A stretch of DNA of 64,000 nt from Patellaria atrata CBS 101060. Lineage: Eukaryota; Ascomycota; Dothideomycetes; Patellariales; Patellariaceae. A program made the position numbers and the translations under genes. Of the stretch, positions 34,767 through 46,136 are shown in pieces. The notes beneath the pieces were generated by a model. That model was not told where the DNA came from. It did no database searches and saw nothing but the letters and a program-made list of their open reading frames with translations. Positions within the stretch are counted from its first letter, which is position 1. Each line of letters begins with the position of its first letter. The stretch lies in NCBI GenBank assembly GCA_010093705.1, contig MU006104.1, forward strand, positions 1-64,000, written 5' to 3'.

Positions 34767-37700
34767 CTAGAACTCCCAATCTTCGTCGACGGATTTCATC
34801 GCCCAGTCGAATTTCTCGCGAAGAGTCTTTGAGAAGAATCTCTCAATCGGAACGTTGAATTTCTTGGAGAAGACGACGGTGAGACGAGGATCAATGTAGT
34901 TCTATCTATATTAGTATCAACACTCTCGGAGTAGTGTATGAGGTAACTCACAATCTTGGAAGTGCCTAAGGCTACTTCCTTGTTGTTATCCTTATCTTCG
35001 ACCTTGATCTTGTCATTCTCAATCCGTTGCTGTAGCTTCACGATGGCAGCCTCGAGCTTTTCAATAGAAGGGCCCTTGCCCTCGGCTTCGATTTTGCCAG
35101 TCTTGTTCTCTTTCTTGAACTTCTTCTCCAATTCGTCGACAGTCTCAAGACGCTCCTCAAGCTCCTTGGCCTTCATTTCTTTCTCCCCGTTCGCCTTTCG
35201 AATTTCATTTTCCTTTTCGAATTTTTTCGTGATTTTGACTTTTAGTGTTTCAATCTCGGAAGCTTGGTATTCCCGTATCCATTCTTGGGTGATGCCTTCG
35301 GGCAACTCGAAATACTCTGCGCCCTTTTTCTTCTTCAATTTAGGATCCAGATTGAGCATCTGTTGCTTGCACCTCCATTGGTTGTAACGATGACCATCGA
35401 TCTAAGGGATGTAAGTTAAGGACTTTTCAAAGGACATCGGAGAATTACCTGTCTCTGCATTTTCTCAATCTGTGCACCATGGCTTGCGGCGACAGTACGT
35501 TTGTGGTTACAGAGAATTGCGACTTGGCGATTTGCTGCGTTATATTCGGCCACCTTCTCATTGATATTGGGATTGGGTTTCATCTCTTTGAGGAGCCTAG
35601 ACATGGTCCATGAAGCGTTGTAGGTACGAAACACTTTTGCAGTAAGACCTTTCATGTAGCTGGTTAGGTGATTGTTGAGCCGGGAGGTCTGGAGTTGTTA
35701 GTGTGATTCTAAAAGTTCTCGAATCGCTACTCACGGTAAGTCGATCGAAAATCTCGTCGCCCTCAGTCTTAGGTGCCTTCTTGAAGATTTTGAGATTTTT
35801 AAATACCTGTGGATCAACTTCCACTTCATCATAGAACCGAATACTATCTTTACCGAGAAAGTCAAAGATGACCTTGTTCGGAGGTTTCAACGTGACGTGC
35901 TCATACTTCAATGAGCAACAACCAACTGTATCAGCTTCATCTTTGTCCTTTTCATTACCAGCACGAAGAGCGAATTGATCGATGAGATAGATAGCAGTTG
36001 CACGTTGGCGATCAGCCATAACTTCCGACTTTAGATCTCTTCGATAATCTTTTCGAATCCGATCAATGTGTTTCTTTAGCTCCCTAGCTTTTTCAAACTT
36101 GTTGTAGTCGCTTTGACCCTTGATGTCGGAATTGGCTGCTAACATGACATATTTGTAAGCGTTGTTGATATTTTCTTGCCACATTGCAAGCCAAGTTCCT
36201 TCCTGATCATGCTTGATTTCTTTCCACTTATGACCAGGTGGCGGAGGTGGAACGTTTGCCTCCTTGCCAATGTTGATGGTAATCTGTTCTGGTAAGACTC
36301 TCTGCTTGACCTTGCCGGTTTTGGGGTGCTCTCCACGACCTCTGAAGAGACCTGGAGGTTCCACCCGGAAGTTTCCAACCTTTTGCTTGCGGCCATCCCA
36401 TGTGCAATACATGTAAGGTGCTTCGGCTGCATCCTTTGCTGCCTTGATAGCTTTCTTCTCAGCAGCTGGAATTGCCTTTTTCGCCGCACGTTCCGCTTCG
36501 TAGTGTTCGAAAATGGGTCTGAAATCACATTTCTCAAACGAAGTGATCTTGACCTTATTTCCATCCCTATCCTTTGCATGACCAGTCTTGTCTAGAATAG
36601 CCCTGAAATCAGTGAAGAAATTCTGGTTGAAGGTCGGGTTCTCGACGTTGTGAGTGGAATTGAGCATGGATCCGTAGAATGTGGAAACTTCTTCTGCATC
36701 TTTATGCATGAATACGGGCTTTCCATCATAGAGCATCTTGGCGTTGTTGGGAAGTGGAGTGAATTCAGGTGGAAATGTGACTCCGTTATGCTCTAGAGTT
36801 GTCCACTTCTTCGTACCATCACCCTTCGTTGGATCTTCCCACCATCGGTACTGATCTTCTTCAGCCTCGGCCTCGAGATCCTGCTCTGTTTGCTCTTCCT
36901 GTTTGATACCTTTCTTGGCCTTTTTCGCAGGGGTACTTGGCTCAGCTTTTGCTTTGATCTTTTTCGCGGGTGCTGCTTTACGGCTGAGGGGAACATCGTC
37001 ATCGTCTGATTCCTCTTCCTTCACACCATTTGTAGCCTTCTTGCGAGCAGGGGTAGCTTTTGACTTTCTCGAAAGTGGAACATCATCATCATCACTCTCG
37101 GATTCTACCTTTTTCGCCTTTCGCTTTGCGGGAGCAGCCTTCTTCTCCTCTAAACGAATAGCCTTAGCTTGTTTTTCAGCTGTCTTTTCAATCTGCTGCT
37201 TCTTTTTTTGCAATTTTTCTCCGATTGGAACGTCCGAGTCTTCCGATTCTCCAATCTGCGCCGCAGTTACTTTAGGTGGCTTTTTGGCGTGAATGAGGGG
37301 TTCGTCGCTCATTTCAGAGTCAGATCCCGATAAGACTTTCGCCTCTTTTGAAATCTTTTGCCGCTTGCTCTAATGAGGAGTCAGTGGTCCACATTTCGTA
37401 ACATATCCTACGGGTAACGAACCAAAGGGATATCATCATCTTCCTCTGAAGTAGTTGCTTCCTTATAACTCTTGCCATTCGTAATGCTAGAACGAGACTT
37501 GCGCTTCCCATTCGTGATTGCCTTGCCATTTGGAGCTTCATCTACCTCCATTTCCTCTACTGGTCCATTCCGTATTGAGACACCTGGCTCCACTTCGCCA
37601 TTCGAGGGAGCCACTTTGTCCATAGCTTTGTCTACTGCCTTGGTAATGCGGTTATTCGATTTTGAAACTATGCAGAGCGCCAGGTATCAGTCGGTTGCTC

Positions 37701-37955
37701 ACTGAAATGGATGGTAGATGAACAAGAGAACGATAGCGGGATGGAGATTAAAATGGTTGGTAAGGTAGAGAAGATGGGAGCTGAAGTGACAATAGGTGAC
37801 AATTGATTCAAAAGCTATTCAGGTGCTATTGTCGTGCGGGCAAACTAGCGCAATGCCGAAGTTTGACCCTAAGGGCGTGTCAGAGCAGGTGAGGGAAACG
37901 TACCACCATTCGGTTTGCGCTTGACCAACGGTCTATCATCATCTGAGGAATCCAT
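34767..37955 (-). CDS. top1: DNA topoisomerase I
   Basis: Type IB enzyme that relaxes supercoils ahead of replication and transcription. Six exons: 37904-37955, 37423-37667, 35735-37369, 35449-35688, 34952-35401, 34767-34901; 918 residues. The charged, disordered N-terminus (1-250) has repeated [11 protein letters not shown] blocks. The core begins [54 protein letters not shown] holds the first catalytic Arg; NHKRTVA lies in exon 4. A coiled-coil linker (about 760-850, [21 protein letters not shown]) precedes the C-terminal SKI-NYIDPR, where Tyr876 is the nucleophile. The product ends DEDWEF. Divergent from ATP3, with about 600 bases between. Confidence 0.97.
37789..37832. promoter_or_regulatory. 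Two CTATTGT motifs in TOP1 intron 1
   Basis: ACAATAG at 37789-37795 and CTATTGT at 37826-37832 lie inside the 236-nt first intron of TOP1, unusually long for this window. Confidence 0.25.
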
Positions 37956-38563
37956 TATGCGTGTGGTTCGCCACGACAGGCGTGTTGAAGTTGGTAGAGA
38001 TGGTCTGAGATCGAACTCGGGCGTGATATTTGGCTCAGTTGAGGCTCGAGGTAAGGAAACGCAGGAACGAAGAGAAGTGTAGAAAGCACGGCGGAGATGG
38101 ACTCAACGCAAGCAGCACTGACGCCGCGCTAGCGAGCTGAAGGAGATGATGATCTTGAAAAGGAATATAGTCGTAAATGACGGTGGTTCGAAGTGACTAG
38201 TTAGTTATGTTGCTGAAGAGGGTTGAGAAACTTGGGAAAGAAGAATGCAAAGTGTCCGGGAGAATAAATGAGCGGAACTCCTGGATTCTTGTCTTGTTGA
38301 CCTAGAACGCTTTCTACCTAACCAAGTCACGGGGAATGGAGACTGGTAAGAGCCTCTTATTTGTCTATTGTGCCCTATTGTTCCTCCGAAACCCACGATT
38401 CCCATTAGCCGGCCTTGGCAAAAACCTCAACCTCTCCCGGCTATCCTACCCTTTGATCAAAGCTATTAGCAGTCCATCAATCCGAATCTACCATAGCTGT
38501 CACCATAGTGTCGACAGCTGCTCTCATCTCCTCTCTACCAATTGATCGTTTGGGAGCGACGGG
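37956..38563. promoter_or_regulatory. Divergent promoter TOP1/ATP3
   Basis: 608 bases between two divergent starts. Two CTATTGT copies sit at 38365-38371 and 38375-38381, spaced 10 bases apart (one helical turn), about 185-200 bases upstream of the ATP3 ATG. Confidence 0.45.
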
Positions 38564-39723
38564 ATGATGCTATCACGAGCAGCCCGTCCGGCGCTGAAGG
38601 CTGGTTCCGCAGCAGCTGTCCGGTATGCCCTTCATCCTCCATTTCAAGCAAAGCTATCTATCGAAGATTAAATCACCCGGATCATAATGATTATACTAAC
38701 AAGATTCTACTATTTCCCAGTCCATCGACGGTCAATGCTACAGCAGCCGCTAACTATGCCACATTACGTGAAATCGAGGGTCGTCTCAAGTCCATTCGCA
38801 ATATCGAGAAAATCACCAAAACCATGAAGATTGTCGCCTCCACAAAGCTTACCCGTGCCCAAAAAGCTATGACCGAGTCCCGAACATACGGTCAGACCTC
38901 GAATACTGTCTTCGAGAAGGCCGAAACCAAGCCGATGGAGGCCGAAGGGAAGAAAGACCTGATCATCGTTTGCAGCTCCGACAAGGGTCTCTGTGGTGGT
39001 ATTCATTCCGGGTTGTCTCGCAAAGTCAGAAAGACGCTAGCAGAATCACCGGACACCGAATTGGTCATTTTGGGCGAAAAGTGCAAGGCTCAATTGGGCA
39101 GATCCAACAGCAGGAATACGGTTCTTAGCTTTGCTGGCATCGGAAAGGACGTACCGACATTCTCTGATGCTATAGCTATCGCAGATCAAATCTCATTGCT
39201 TCCGGGAGATTATAGCAGCGTCAAAATCCTATACAATAAGTTCCTTAATGCTCAAACTTACGAACCTACCTTTGTCGAGGCCTATTCAGAGGAGGCTATT
39301 GCTAATTCTCGTGAGTTTAGTGTAAACTCCAAGCAGAATTCTGCTAACTGCTCTCAGCCAACTACGCTTCTTTCGAAATCGATGACGAGGTTCTAGCGAA
39401 CTTGAGGGAATACGCTCTCGCTAATTCACTCTTCTGGGTATGTTATAAATGCACATAACGTGACTAGTACTAACGTATCTTAGGCACTTGCTGAAGGGCA
39501 CGCTTGCGAACAGTCAGCCCGTAGAAACGCCATGGACGTAAGTCAAGCAACACAAATCATTATATTAGAGAACAGCCCTAACCTCTGATCTTAGAACGCC
39601 TCGAAGAACGCTGGTGACATGATCAACAAATTCCAGATTCTGTTCAACAGAACCCGTCAAGCTGTCATCACAGGCGAGTTGGTGGAAATCATTACTGGTG
39701 CTGCCGCCTCAGAGGAGGGTTAA
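38564..39723 (+). CDS. atp3: Mitochondrial F1-ATP synthase gamma subunit
   Basis: Central rotating shaft of F1 in the mitochondrial matrix. Exons: 38564-38622, 38721-39310, 39358-39437, 39484-39537, 39595-39723; 303 residues. The N-terminus [24 protein letters not shown] is Arg/Ala-rich without acids, a mitochondrial presequence. Mature start [37 protein letters not shown], then the core [17 protein letters not shown]. The conserved C-terminal helix is [46 protein letters not shown]. All junctions are GT-AG and phase-consistent. Confidence 0.97.
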
Positions 39724-40337
39724 AGAGTTTGTACAACAAATTCCTTTTGTTTAGACTAGTCAAAGCAGATTTCCCTCCCAATTGTATGTAGAAATAGGGC
39801 TGCTGCTCATCCTTGCATCTATATTCTTCCTTAACTTGTTTGAGCATCTTGCTTTTTAAATATGGCCCAGGGCACTAAGGTCCCTGTGTGTCACTCCGGA
39901 TACGTGAATCACATGATTTTGTGTCAACATGCCCAGGCAACTTCCGCCCTTTCTCTTAATTTCCTCACAACTCTCTCATCAGCTCTGTGACGTCCTTTCC
40001 TCGGCTATTCTGGTAGCTCTTGAAAAGGTATCTAAGCGTATCACCTTTAAAATTTCTTCCCTCGCAACCTAACAGGATCAATCAAGAACATCAACATCGT
40101 TGACAGAAGTGTCGAGTCAAAAAATTCCTTTCAGCGCTACTTACTTCAGTTTATTACTCAGTGACTTGTGTCTATGTGATTGTATGCTCATAGTAATACA
40201 TATCAATTAGACAAAACCGTTTTCTATCAACTGTGCATGTTATTGAAGAGTAATGTGCTTAACGCTCATTGTGATTCGTTTGAGATTTGAGAGATCCTGA
40301 TTGTGGAAGGAAATATGTCTTCCCTAACGAATAATAG
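39724..40337. other. Intergenic, no feature seen
   Basis: 3' flank of ATP3 and upstream of a decayed gene. Several ATGs near 40230-40317 were tested as starts for the next frame; none joins in phase. Confidence 0.4.
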
Positions 40338-41270
40338 ATATCCTCTCCGGAAACAGTTTCCAGTGCGCCAACTCCTCGCTTTCACCCGCCATCGCTTTTA
40401 CACAACAGCCTTAACGAGGTCAAGGACTTGTACTTTCAAAGGCAATATAAGCAATGGACATCCTATTGTATCAATCTACTAGATGATAGTACTCTCGAGG
40501 TAAGCTACTTCTATAGCAAACACTGGTCATCATAGGATAATCTAACAATCTGCGCTCGTCCTGCTAGGAACATCCGGTCCACGTAACCTATCTCAATTTC
40601 TATGCTGCTCTGTGCTACAAGACGCAAGTGCGCAATATGTATGTCAACTCACCAGCCAGATCGTTAACGCTGGGACTTGCTGAAAAACACTACATGGCCG
40701 CAGCGTACGCTCAGTAGGCCCTTCGCCTACCGATCCACCCTAACAGATACACCATTTCCACTCCGAATCAGGAGAGATCCTGCCACAATCTCCCCAATTC
40801 CAACCTTACCTTCTCTCCCCTCACCGACAATTACCAGGGTGCATCACAATCAGCTACCACGCTCCCATACTCCAACACCAAACCTCCCGACCCAACTCCG
40901 CCGCGCTCACCTTCGCGCGTACAACAACCATCTCACAGAATTCTCCCACCAGCTGCACGACCATATCGTTGCATTCAAGCTGCTTCTAAAAACAGCGTTG
41001 ACTCCTAACCGTGTACCACCCCGTCGGTCTTCTGTTCACATACTAACCATGCCAGCAATCGCCGAGATACCGTACGAGGAGGAAGAGGGGTTGGCGGAGG
41101 GGTTGCGCCTACCACCAATCCCGCTTCCCAAGGCGGGAAGCCGCATGAGCGACGTGGAGAAGGCGGAGAGGATCAATAGGGGAAGAGCAAGGGGATGGGA
41201 GGTGAAGCGATGGGACGGAAGGAGGTACGAGGAGGTTAGGGAAAGGGCCGTGATGGACTTGGAGACTTGA
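40338..41270 (+). pseudogene. Decayed conserved fungal gene (unknown function)
   Basis: Three coding blocks that belong together sit in inconsistent frames. Block 1 (40338-40499) reads ISSPETVSSAPTPRFHPPSL, then LNEVKDLYFQRQYKQWTSYCINLLDDSTLE. It splices in phase (intron 40500-40567, GTAAGC...CTGCTAG) to block 2, EHPVHVTYLNFYAALCYKTQ ... LGLAEKHYMAAAYAQ, which stops at TAG 40715-40717 where related proteins, as I recall them, continue with Gln-Ala-Leu (the same frame goes on ALRLPIHPNRYTISTP). Block 3 lies in another frame (about 40910-41270): AYNNHLTEFSHQLHDHIVAFKLL and RINRGRARGWEVKRWDGRRYEEVRERA, like the usual C-terminus. Block 1 also lacks a start in frame. So at least one stop, one frameshift and a lost start. 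Confidence 0.65.
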
Positions 41271-41900
41271 GCCGATTTGAGGGTGGCCTTGAGATTTGAG
41301 CGGTACGGAGTGGGGAGTTCGAATTCTAGTGTCATCTTCATTTGTCCTAGCTACGTTGCTAACCATGGATGACCGTAACAGTATTATAACAACCGAGCAT
41401 CAATCAAACGCAATGCGCAGAATCCGGATCTCAATGTTGATCCAGCTAAGTCTGTGAATGTTTCAACAATATCCTTTTTCTTGCCTCTTTCCTTTCGTGG
41501 TCTTTCCCCTTCTTGTTTCTCTTAATTGGTCTTTTGACTTTTGGCAGGTTCATCCTGAGGTTTCTCTGTCAAACCAATAAATGGACATTTCCTTACTGAT
41601 ATAAACAAACGAAGATAAATTAGGAAACCTTTACCTTAGGACTCACCTACCACGCTTACCTATAATAATCAAGCAGTCTGCTCAGCTGGAAGCTGTGCAG
41701 CCTGAGTCAAATAGCTTCTACCTTACTTGTCAAGAGAAGAAGAAAGGGAAAAGATGGTACAGAAGGTTCTTACTGTACGGGAACGGTACGTGGTTTTCTC
41801 CTTCGATACAGTTCTTAAGTCTCCACTCTGTGAATCCTCTTCATCGAACAATATTATCACTCAATCTTCAAGTCCTTGCTATCTAGTATTGCTCTAAGCC
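41271..41900. other. Intergenic, Dabb gene promoter
   Basis: No gene recognised. The 60 bases before the ATG are CT-rich. Confidence 0.45.
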
Positions 41901-42623
41901 ATGTCTTTCTCAACTTTTAGTGTTCAGGTCCCTACACCAGGCACTCCTACAATAACAGAGGCTTTGAATAGGTTCCGCGTTCCTTCAGCCGCACCATCGA
42001 TAACGAAAACTGTCACTCTCGTGATCCTCTTTGATTTCAAAGAACATGTCAGCGCTGAGCAGATGATTGCTGTACGTCCCCTACCTCATATCAATGAACT
42101 CAAGCTGACAAACCTGACGGCTAAAGGTCTCTCGCCATATGTTTAACTTGAAGAACACTTGCATCAACCCAATGACCAAAGCGCCGTATATCCAGTCTGT
42201 TCGTGGAGGTGCAAACTCCTCTCCTAGGGACAAAGTGGTAAACCCAAAGTCTCCTCCAATATCCTGAAGAACCCATGAGATAGGGGCTAACTGGAGGCAC
42301 AACAGAACGGTATGACACACATTTTCATCTTAGAGTTCGAAATCGAAGAGGAGAAGGACTACTTCGTTGATGAGGAACCTGTCTATGACAGGTTGAAGGT
42401 CGCATGCAACAGGTTCATTCAGAGAGTACAAGTTCTGGGTTTCACTAATGGTGTATTTTCGTTGGAGGAATGGTTCATGGGACTTGCAGACAACCCGATC
42501 TACGGGAACACTCGCATCAACGAGGACATTCACATCAACGAGGAAAATCACACTCACGAGGACATTCAGATCAACGATGCCAACCCGATCAACGAGGAAA
42601 ACGCGGCGAATGGGGTAGAATAG
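41901..42623 (+). CDS. Dabb-type (stress-responsive alpha/beta barrel) protein
   Basis: Exons: 41901-42071, 42127-42237, 42306-42623; 199 residues. After a 33-residue leader the Dabb fold begins KTVTLVILFDFKEHVSAEQMIA, continues over the 111-nt middle exon (VSRHMFNLKNTCINPMTKAPYIQSVRGGANSSPRDKV) and ends NGMTHIFILEFEIEEEKDYFVDEEPVYDRLKVACNRFIQRVQVLGFTNGVF. Dabb proteins form small dimeric barrels, some of them cyclases or decarboxylases; no specific role can be assigned. The C-terminal 40 residues are an Asn/Glu/Ile-rich repeat (INEDIHINEENHTHEDIQIN), probably a recent expansion. A broken paralogue with the same middle-exon length lies 1.4 kb downstream. Confidence 0.8.
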
Positions 42624-42932
42624 TACTCTTGTTGTAAGCTGGGAAGAATGTCGATTGGAAGTCTCCAACACCAACAACAAAGATCTGATAGACTCTGTGG
42701 GAAAAGTAGGATATCGTCTCTCTAGGTGAAAGATTCCGCATGAAACAGTTCTGATGGATTAGATCGGTTTGAAGTTTAGAATAAAAGCATAGCATAGAGG
42801 AACCTTGAAGAACTGCTTATTCGTATCCATCTCCTCTGTAACGTCAGAGAAACTCCTCAAAAAAATGTCTCGTTGCCGTTTTTATCATTACGTCTGGTTT
42901 TTTTTTTTTTTTTCTTTTTTTTCCGCAAAATC
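42624..42932. other. Intergenic with a T-rich tract
   Basis: 42898-42922 is nearly pure T. No gene seen. Confidence 0.5.
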
Positions 42933-43374
42933 TTACCATAGCATCCACTCTACCAAGTTCATGAATGCTTCATTAGTGCCCTCATTCCGTGATTCTTTCT
43001 CTTTAACCTTGGCCCTTTCCTCTTTCGCAATCTTTCTTAACCTCTCGGCTTCGGTAGGGTTCCTGAATATCTCGTAGAACTGGAGTCGGAACTTGCAAGC
43101 CCTGAATATGATTACACGAATACCACTACTTTTACGGGCCGTTCTTGGTGTTGTTTTGTCAACAACATTCCTTCCACATTCATGTTTTCAAGGGTCCTCG
43201 ACCAGTGAGTGCAATTTGATATCCGTTGGATGACTCCAGCTGGTATATCCTTTCTCCGTGGCCACGTTGCGAATATATCACCTTTGGTTCAACCCCTAGG
43301 GGTGGGGGATAAGAAACACTTCTCGAGAACAAGGTGTTCGATTGAGTTTTCGACGTGGTAGCCACATTAGCTTG
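42933..43374 (-). pseudogene. Decayed coding fragment, unknown family
   Basis: Two protein-like stretches run on from each other but in different frames. The first covers 43374 down to about 43185 (SKTQSNTLFSRSVSYPPPLG, KVIYSQRGHGERIYQLESSNG, YQIALTGRGPLK). The second covers about 43180 down to the stop at 42933-42935 (ECGRNVVDKTTPRTARKSSG, IRVIIFRACKFRLQFYEIFR, NPTEAERLRKIAKEERAKVK, MNLVEWMLW). A one-base frame change near 43180 separates them and no credible intron reconciles them. I do not recognise the family. Confidence 0.4.
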
Positions 43375-44018
43375 AAAATAATGAAGCGGTCAGTATCAAT
43401 GATATAGTTGAAAACCTTCGAAGATCGCAAAAATGGAAGATACTCGAGAGAAGACCAATACGCAAAGGATGCTCGTATTTGCTAGTCTATACTTCCAGTC
43501 TACTCTCTATTGACTATCCTTCAATATCTGCTCTCTGAACCATTTTTCAGGGCATGATCAGTCAAACTTCACTATAGTATTCGACACTTATGAAGAGGCG
43601 GCCGATCTTACGGATCATTCCCTCTCCATTTTTTAAAGGGGTTCGGAAAACGTGTCTCTGTTGATTCAATTAGTCAGCGAGAACAGTTAAATCAGAAGTG
43701 ATTTAGTTAGATCCTACGGAAACAAATGCACATCTTCTGCTCACTCTACTCTACGTTGAGAACTGTTGAGTAGACTACTTAGCGTTGCACTTAGTAACTT
43801 AGATTACAATATGTCATGTAGAACCCATCGAACATCGGACTGATACTAGATGCTATGGAGGATACTACTGTTTGTATCTAGTCAGCTCAGCCTAGGGCCA
43901 TAGGGTTATGTTGTAGATTACACAGCATGGTGGGTGAAACGAAGCTAGGTAATGTCTATTTCTTTATTTGCCAGCGAAGTACCCCTATCTTGGAACATCT
44001 CTGAATAGAGGTCTGGAA
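43375..44018. other. Intergenic, no feature seen
   Basis: AT-rich, no open frame of note. It contains the upstream flank of both neighbouring decayed genes. Confidence 0.4.
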
Positions 44019-44592
44019 ATGAGGTCCAATCCCTCCCAATCTCTCAGTCCTCTAAGGAAACTCGCGCTAGTTGCACTCATTCTTACCCTCGTTCTGTTAT
44101 TCATCCAGTTCCTAAGTCATAGCGGTCATAAAACACTGGACACGAAAATGGGCGTGACTCACATCGTTCTCTTTCAATTGAAATCCTCTACTAGCCCGAA
44201 AGCCATCAACGATGTATGTCCCCCGGAACAACAAAAGTTGACTAACTTCTAAGTCTTAAGATATCCCAACGCATGCCTGCGCTAAAGGATGGTTGTATCC
44301 ATCCAACGTCTAAGAACTCATACATCAAATCAGCATCTGGAGGGACTGATAATTCGCCTGAGGGAATTCAGGTACCTTCCTAAATTCACTTCTAAAACCT
44401 TCAAGTAGAAGCCAATCTGTTTCGTATAGAATGGGATCACGCACGCGTTTACCGTAGAGTTCGAAAACGCTGAGAATAGGGATTACTATGTCAACAATGA
44501 CCCTGTCCCACGATGCGTTCAAGAAGCTCACTGGTGAGGTCCTAGAGAAGGCACAAGTGGTAGATTTTACAGATGGGGTTTTCAAGTTGTAA
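44019..44592 (+). pseudogene. Frameshifted membrane-anchored Dabb paralogue
   Basis: Exons: 44019-44213, 44261-44371, 44430-end. The N-terminus has one hydrophobic helix (KLALVALILTLVLLFIQFL) followed by the Dabb start MGVTHIVLFQLKSSTSPKAIND. The 111-nt middle exon reads ISQRMPALKDGCIHPTSKNS and SASGGTDNSPEGIQ, and exon 3 NGITHAFTVEFENAENRDYYVNNDPV. Here one extra C in the run at 44507-44509 shifts the frame, giving a stop at 44535-44537. Without it the frame reads HDAFKKLTGEVLEKAQVVDF and TDGVFKL to TAA at 44590-44592. That is exactly the expected Dabb ending, so this is a very young break or a sequencing error. Intron phases match the intact neighbour. Confidence 0.75.
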
Positions 44593-46136
44593 AGGACTGG
44601 ACACTCTTTTTTGCTCAAGCGTCGAGAATTATTTCTCTCGTGATGGGGTTGCATACTTTATTTTTGAGATAAAGAGCATCCTCGAGTCTGAAAGAATAAA
44701 CTTTGCGTGGATAAGACTTGAGAAATTTCTGAATATGAAAGACTAAGAAAACGCTCAGCCGTACTGCAAACAACTCCCTACCGTTCTTGTACATTCCAAT
44801 CAACTATGAAGATTTAAATGCAGTTCTGCTACCTATCGAGTTCGTATTCCATAATAAAGCGTAAATTACAGTTGAACGATTTCCCCGTTGATCCATTATT
44901 CTCTCCCCTGGTCTGGCGACCACAATTAAAAAGAAATAACAATGGACATTCTCGCCAACGACTTCATCTTCCTTCCCATCTTCATGTCTCCGGCAACTTA
45001 CTTAGCGCTGTGTCCTCCTTTGAGCCCACAGCCCTTTTGTCTGATTGACTCCCAGCGATGGGAAGGTTTGAATACAGGTGCGGGATTCCAGCCTTTTGAT
45101 TCCTTGAAACAGATAGCTAAGGGATTTGTGCATAGAATCGAGTATCCGTGAAGATGGCGATGGCGTTGTGATTCTTGGGTCTGGCGAGGAGGAAGATACC
45201 AGAAGGGAGTGGGAGTGGAGGTTGTTAGTAAGGAGTTGGATTGGGGTGTTGGGGGAATGAGAATGGACTGTGGAGGGAATGGTAGGAGTTGGTATGGGGG
45301 TGAAGTAGTGTGCGAGAGAGGAAATTTGAAATTAACAGGTGTGGGTCTTGCTTAGGGAAGTCAAGGAAGGGATTCAGAGCTACTCGAGGCAGTGATCATG
45401 CAACAAGGAAAGGTCTCCAAAATAATAGAAGTAGAGATAATAGCCTTCCCAGTAAATACACCTGACTGAAGCTGAAGAGTAGAGGTGGTTGTGAACTTGC
45501 TATCGCCTATACAGCGGGCGTCGAAGATACACTATGCAGATCTGGGCTCAATTCTACGTTTACGAGTTTCCTGTACAATCAGGCAGCGCTTAAAACCCTT
45601 TGAGAGTGAGCGTACGTCACGTGAAATATTACAGTGAGAGTCTGCTCATTTCTTGGACTTAAACGGGCATGTTAGTCATTTTGGCCATGATACTGAGGAT
45701 TGATTTGCAGGATACGAAAGTCAAACCGAAAATACACGTAGGAATACAGTTAGGAAGTTCGAGGAATTTGGCTGGGTAAGACGTTCCTGGGACGGGCATG
45801 GTTAAGCGTAAGGTTGGATTGAGGAAGCGTATAGGAAAAGCGTGTGGAGGTTTACAAGTTTTGTTCAATATACGGTGCATGTTGGTTGAGCATTCATGTC
45901 AGGGGAGCATTGAAGTTGGCTGATTATTGTCTTTCTCTGATATGTATGGACTAATTGGGTTTCTTTCAGTGACGGAGGTATATGGGAAACACTAATGAAT
46001 GCTATAGTAGGCAAGCGGAAATGGTATAGAACGTATAGTGTATACTGTAGGACTTATCTTTGAGCACTATGGCATCGAACTTTTATAGGGCTGTATAATG
46101 TGTACAGGAAAAGGGAAGCTCGCAACTCCCATTCTA
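44593..46136. other. Intergenic, 1.5 kb, no feature seen
   Basis: Only short shadow-like frames on both strands. The final part carries the 3' end of the minus-strand gene that follows. Confidence 0.45.

Noticed and set aside
40883-40950. A 34-nt intron that would reconcile frames in the decayed 40.3-41.3 kb gene
   Set aside because: Too short to splice and it would delete the conserved AYNNHLTEF block, so a frameshift is more likely.
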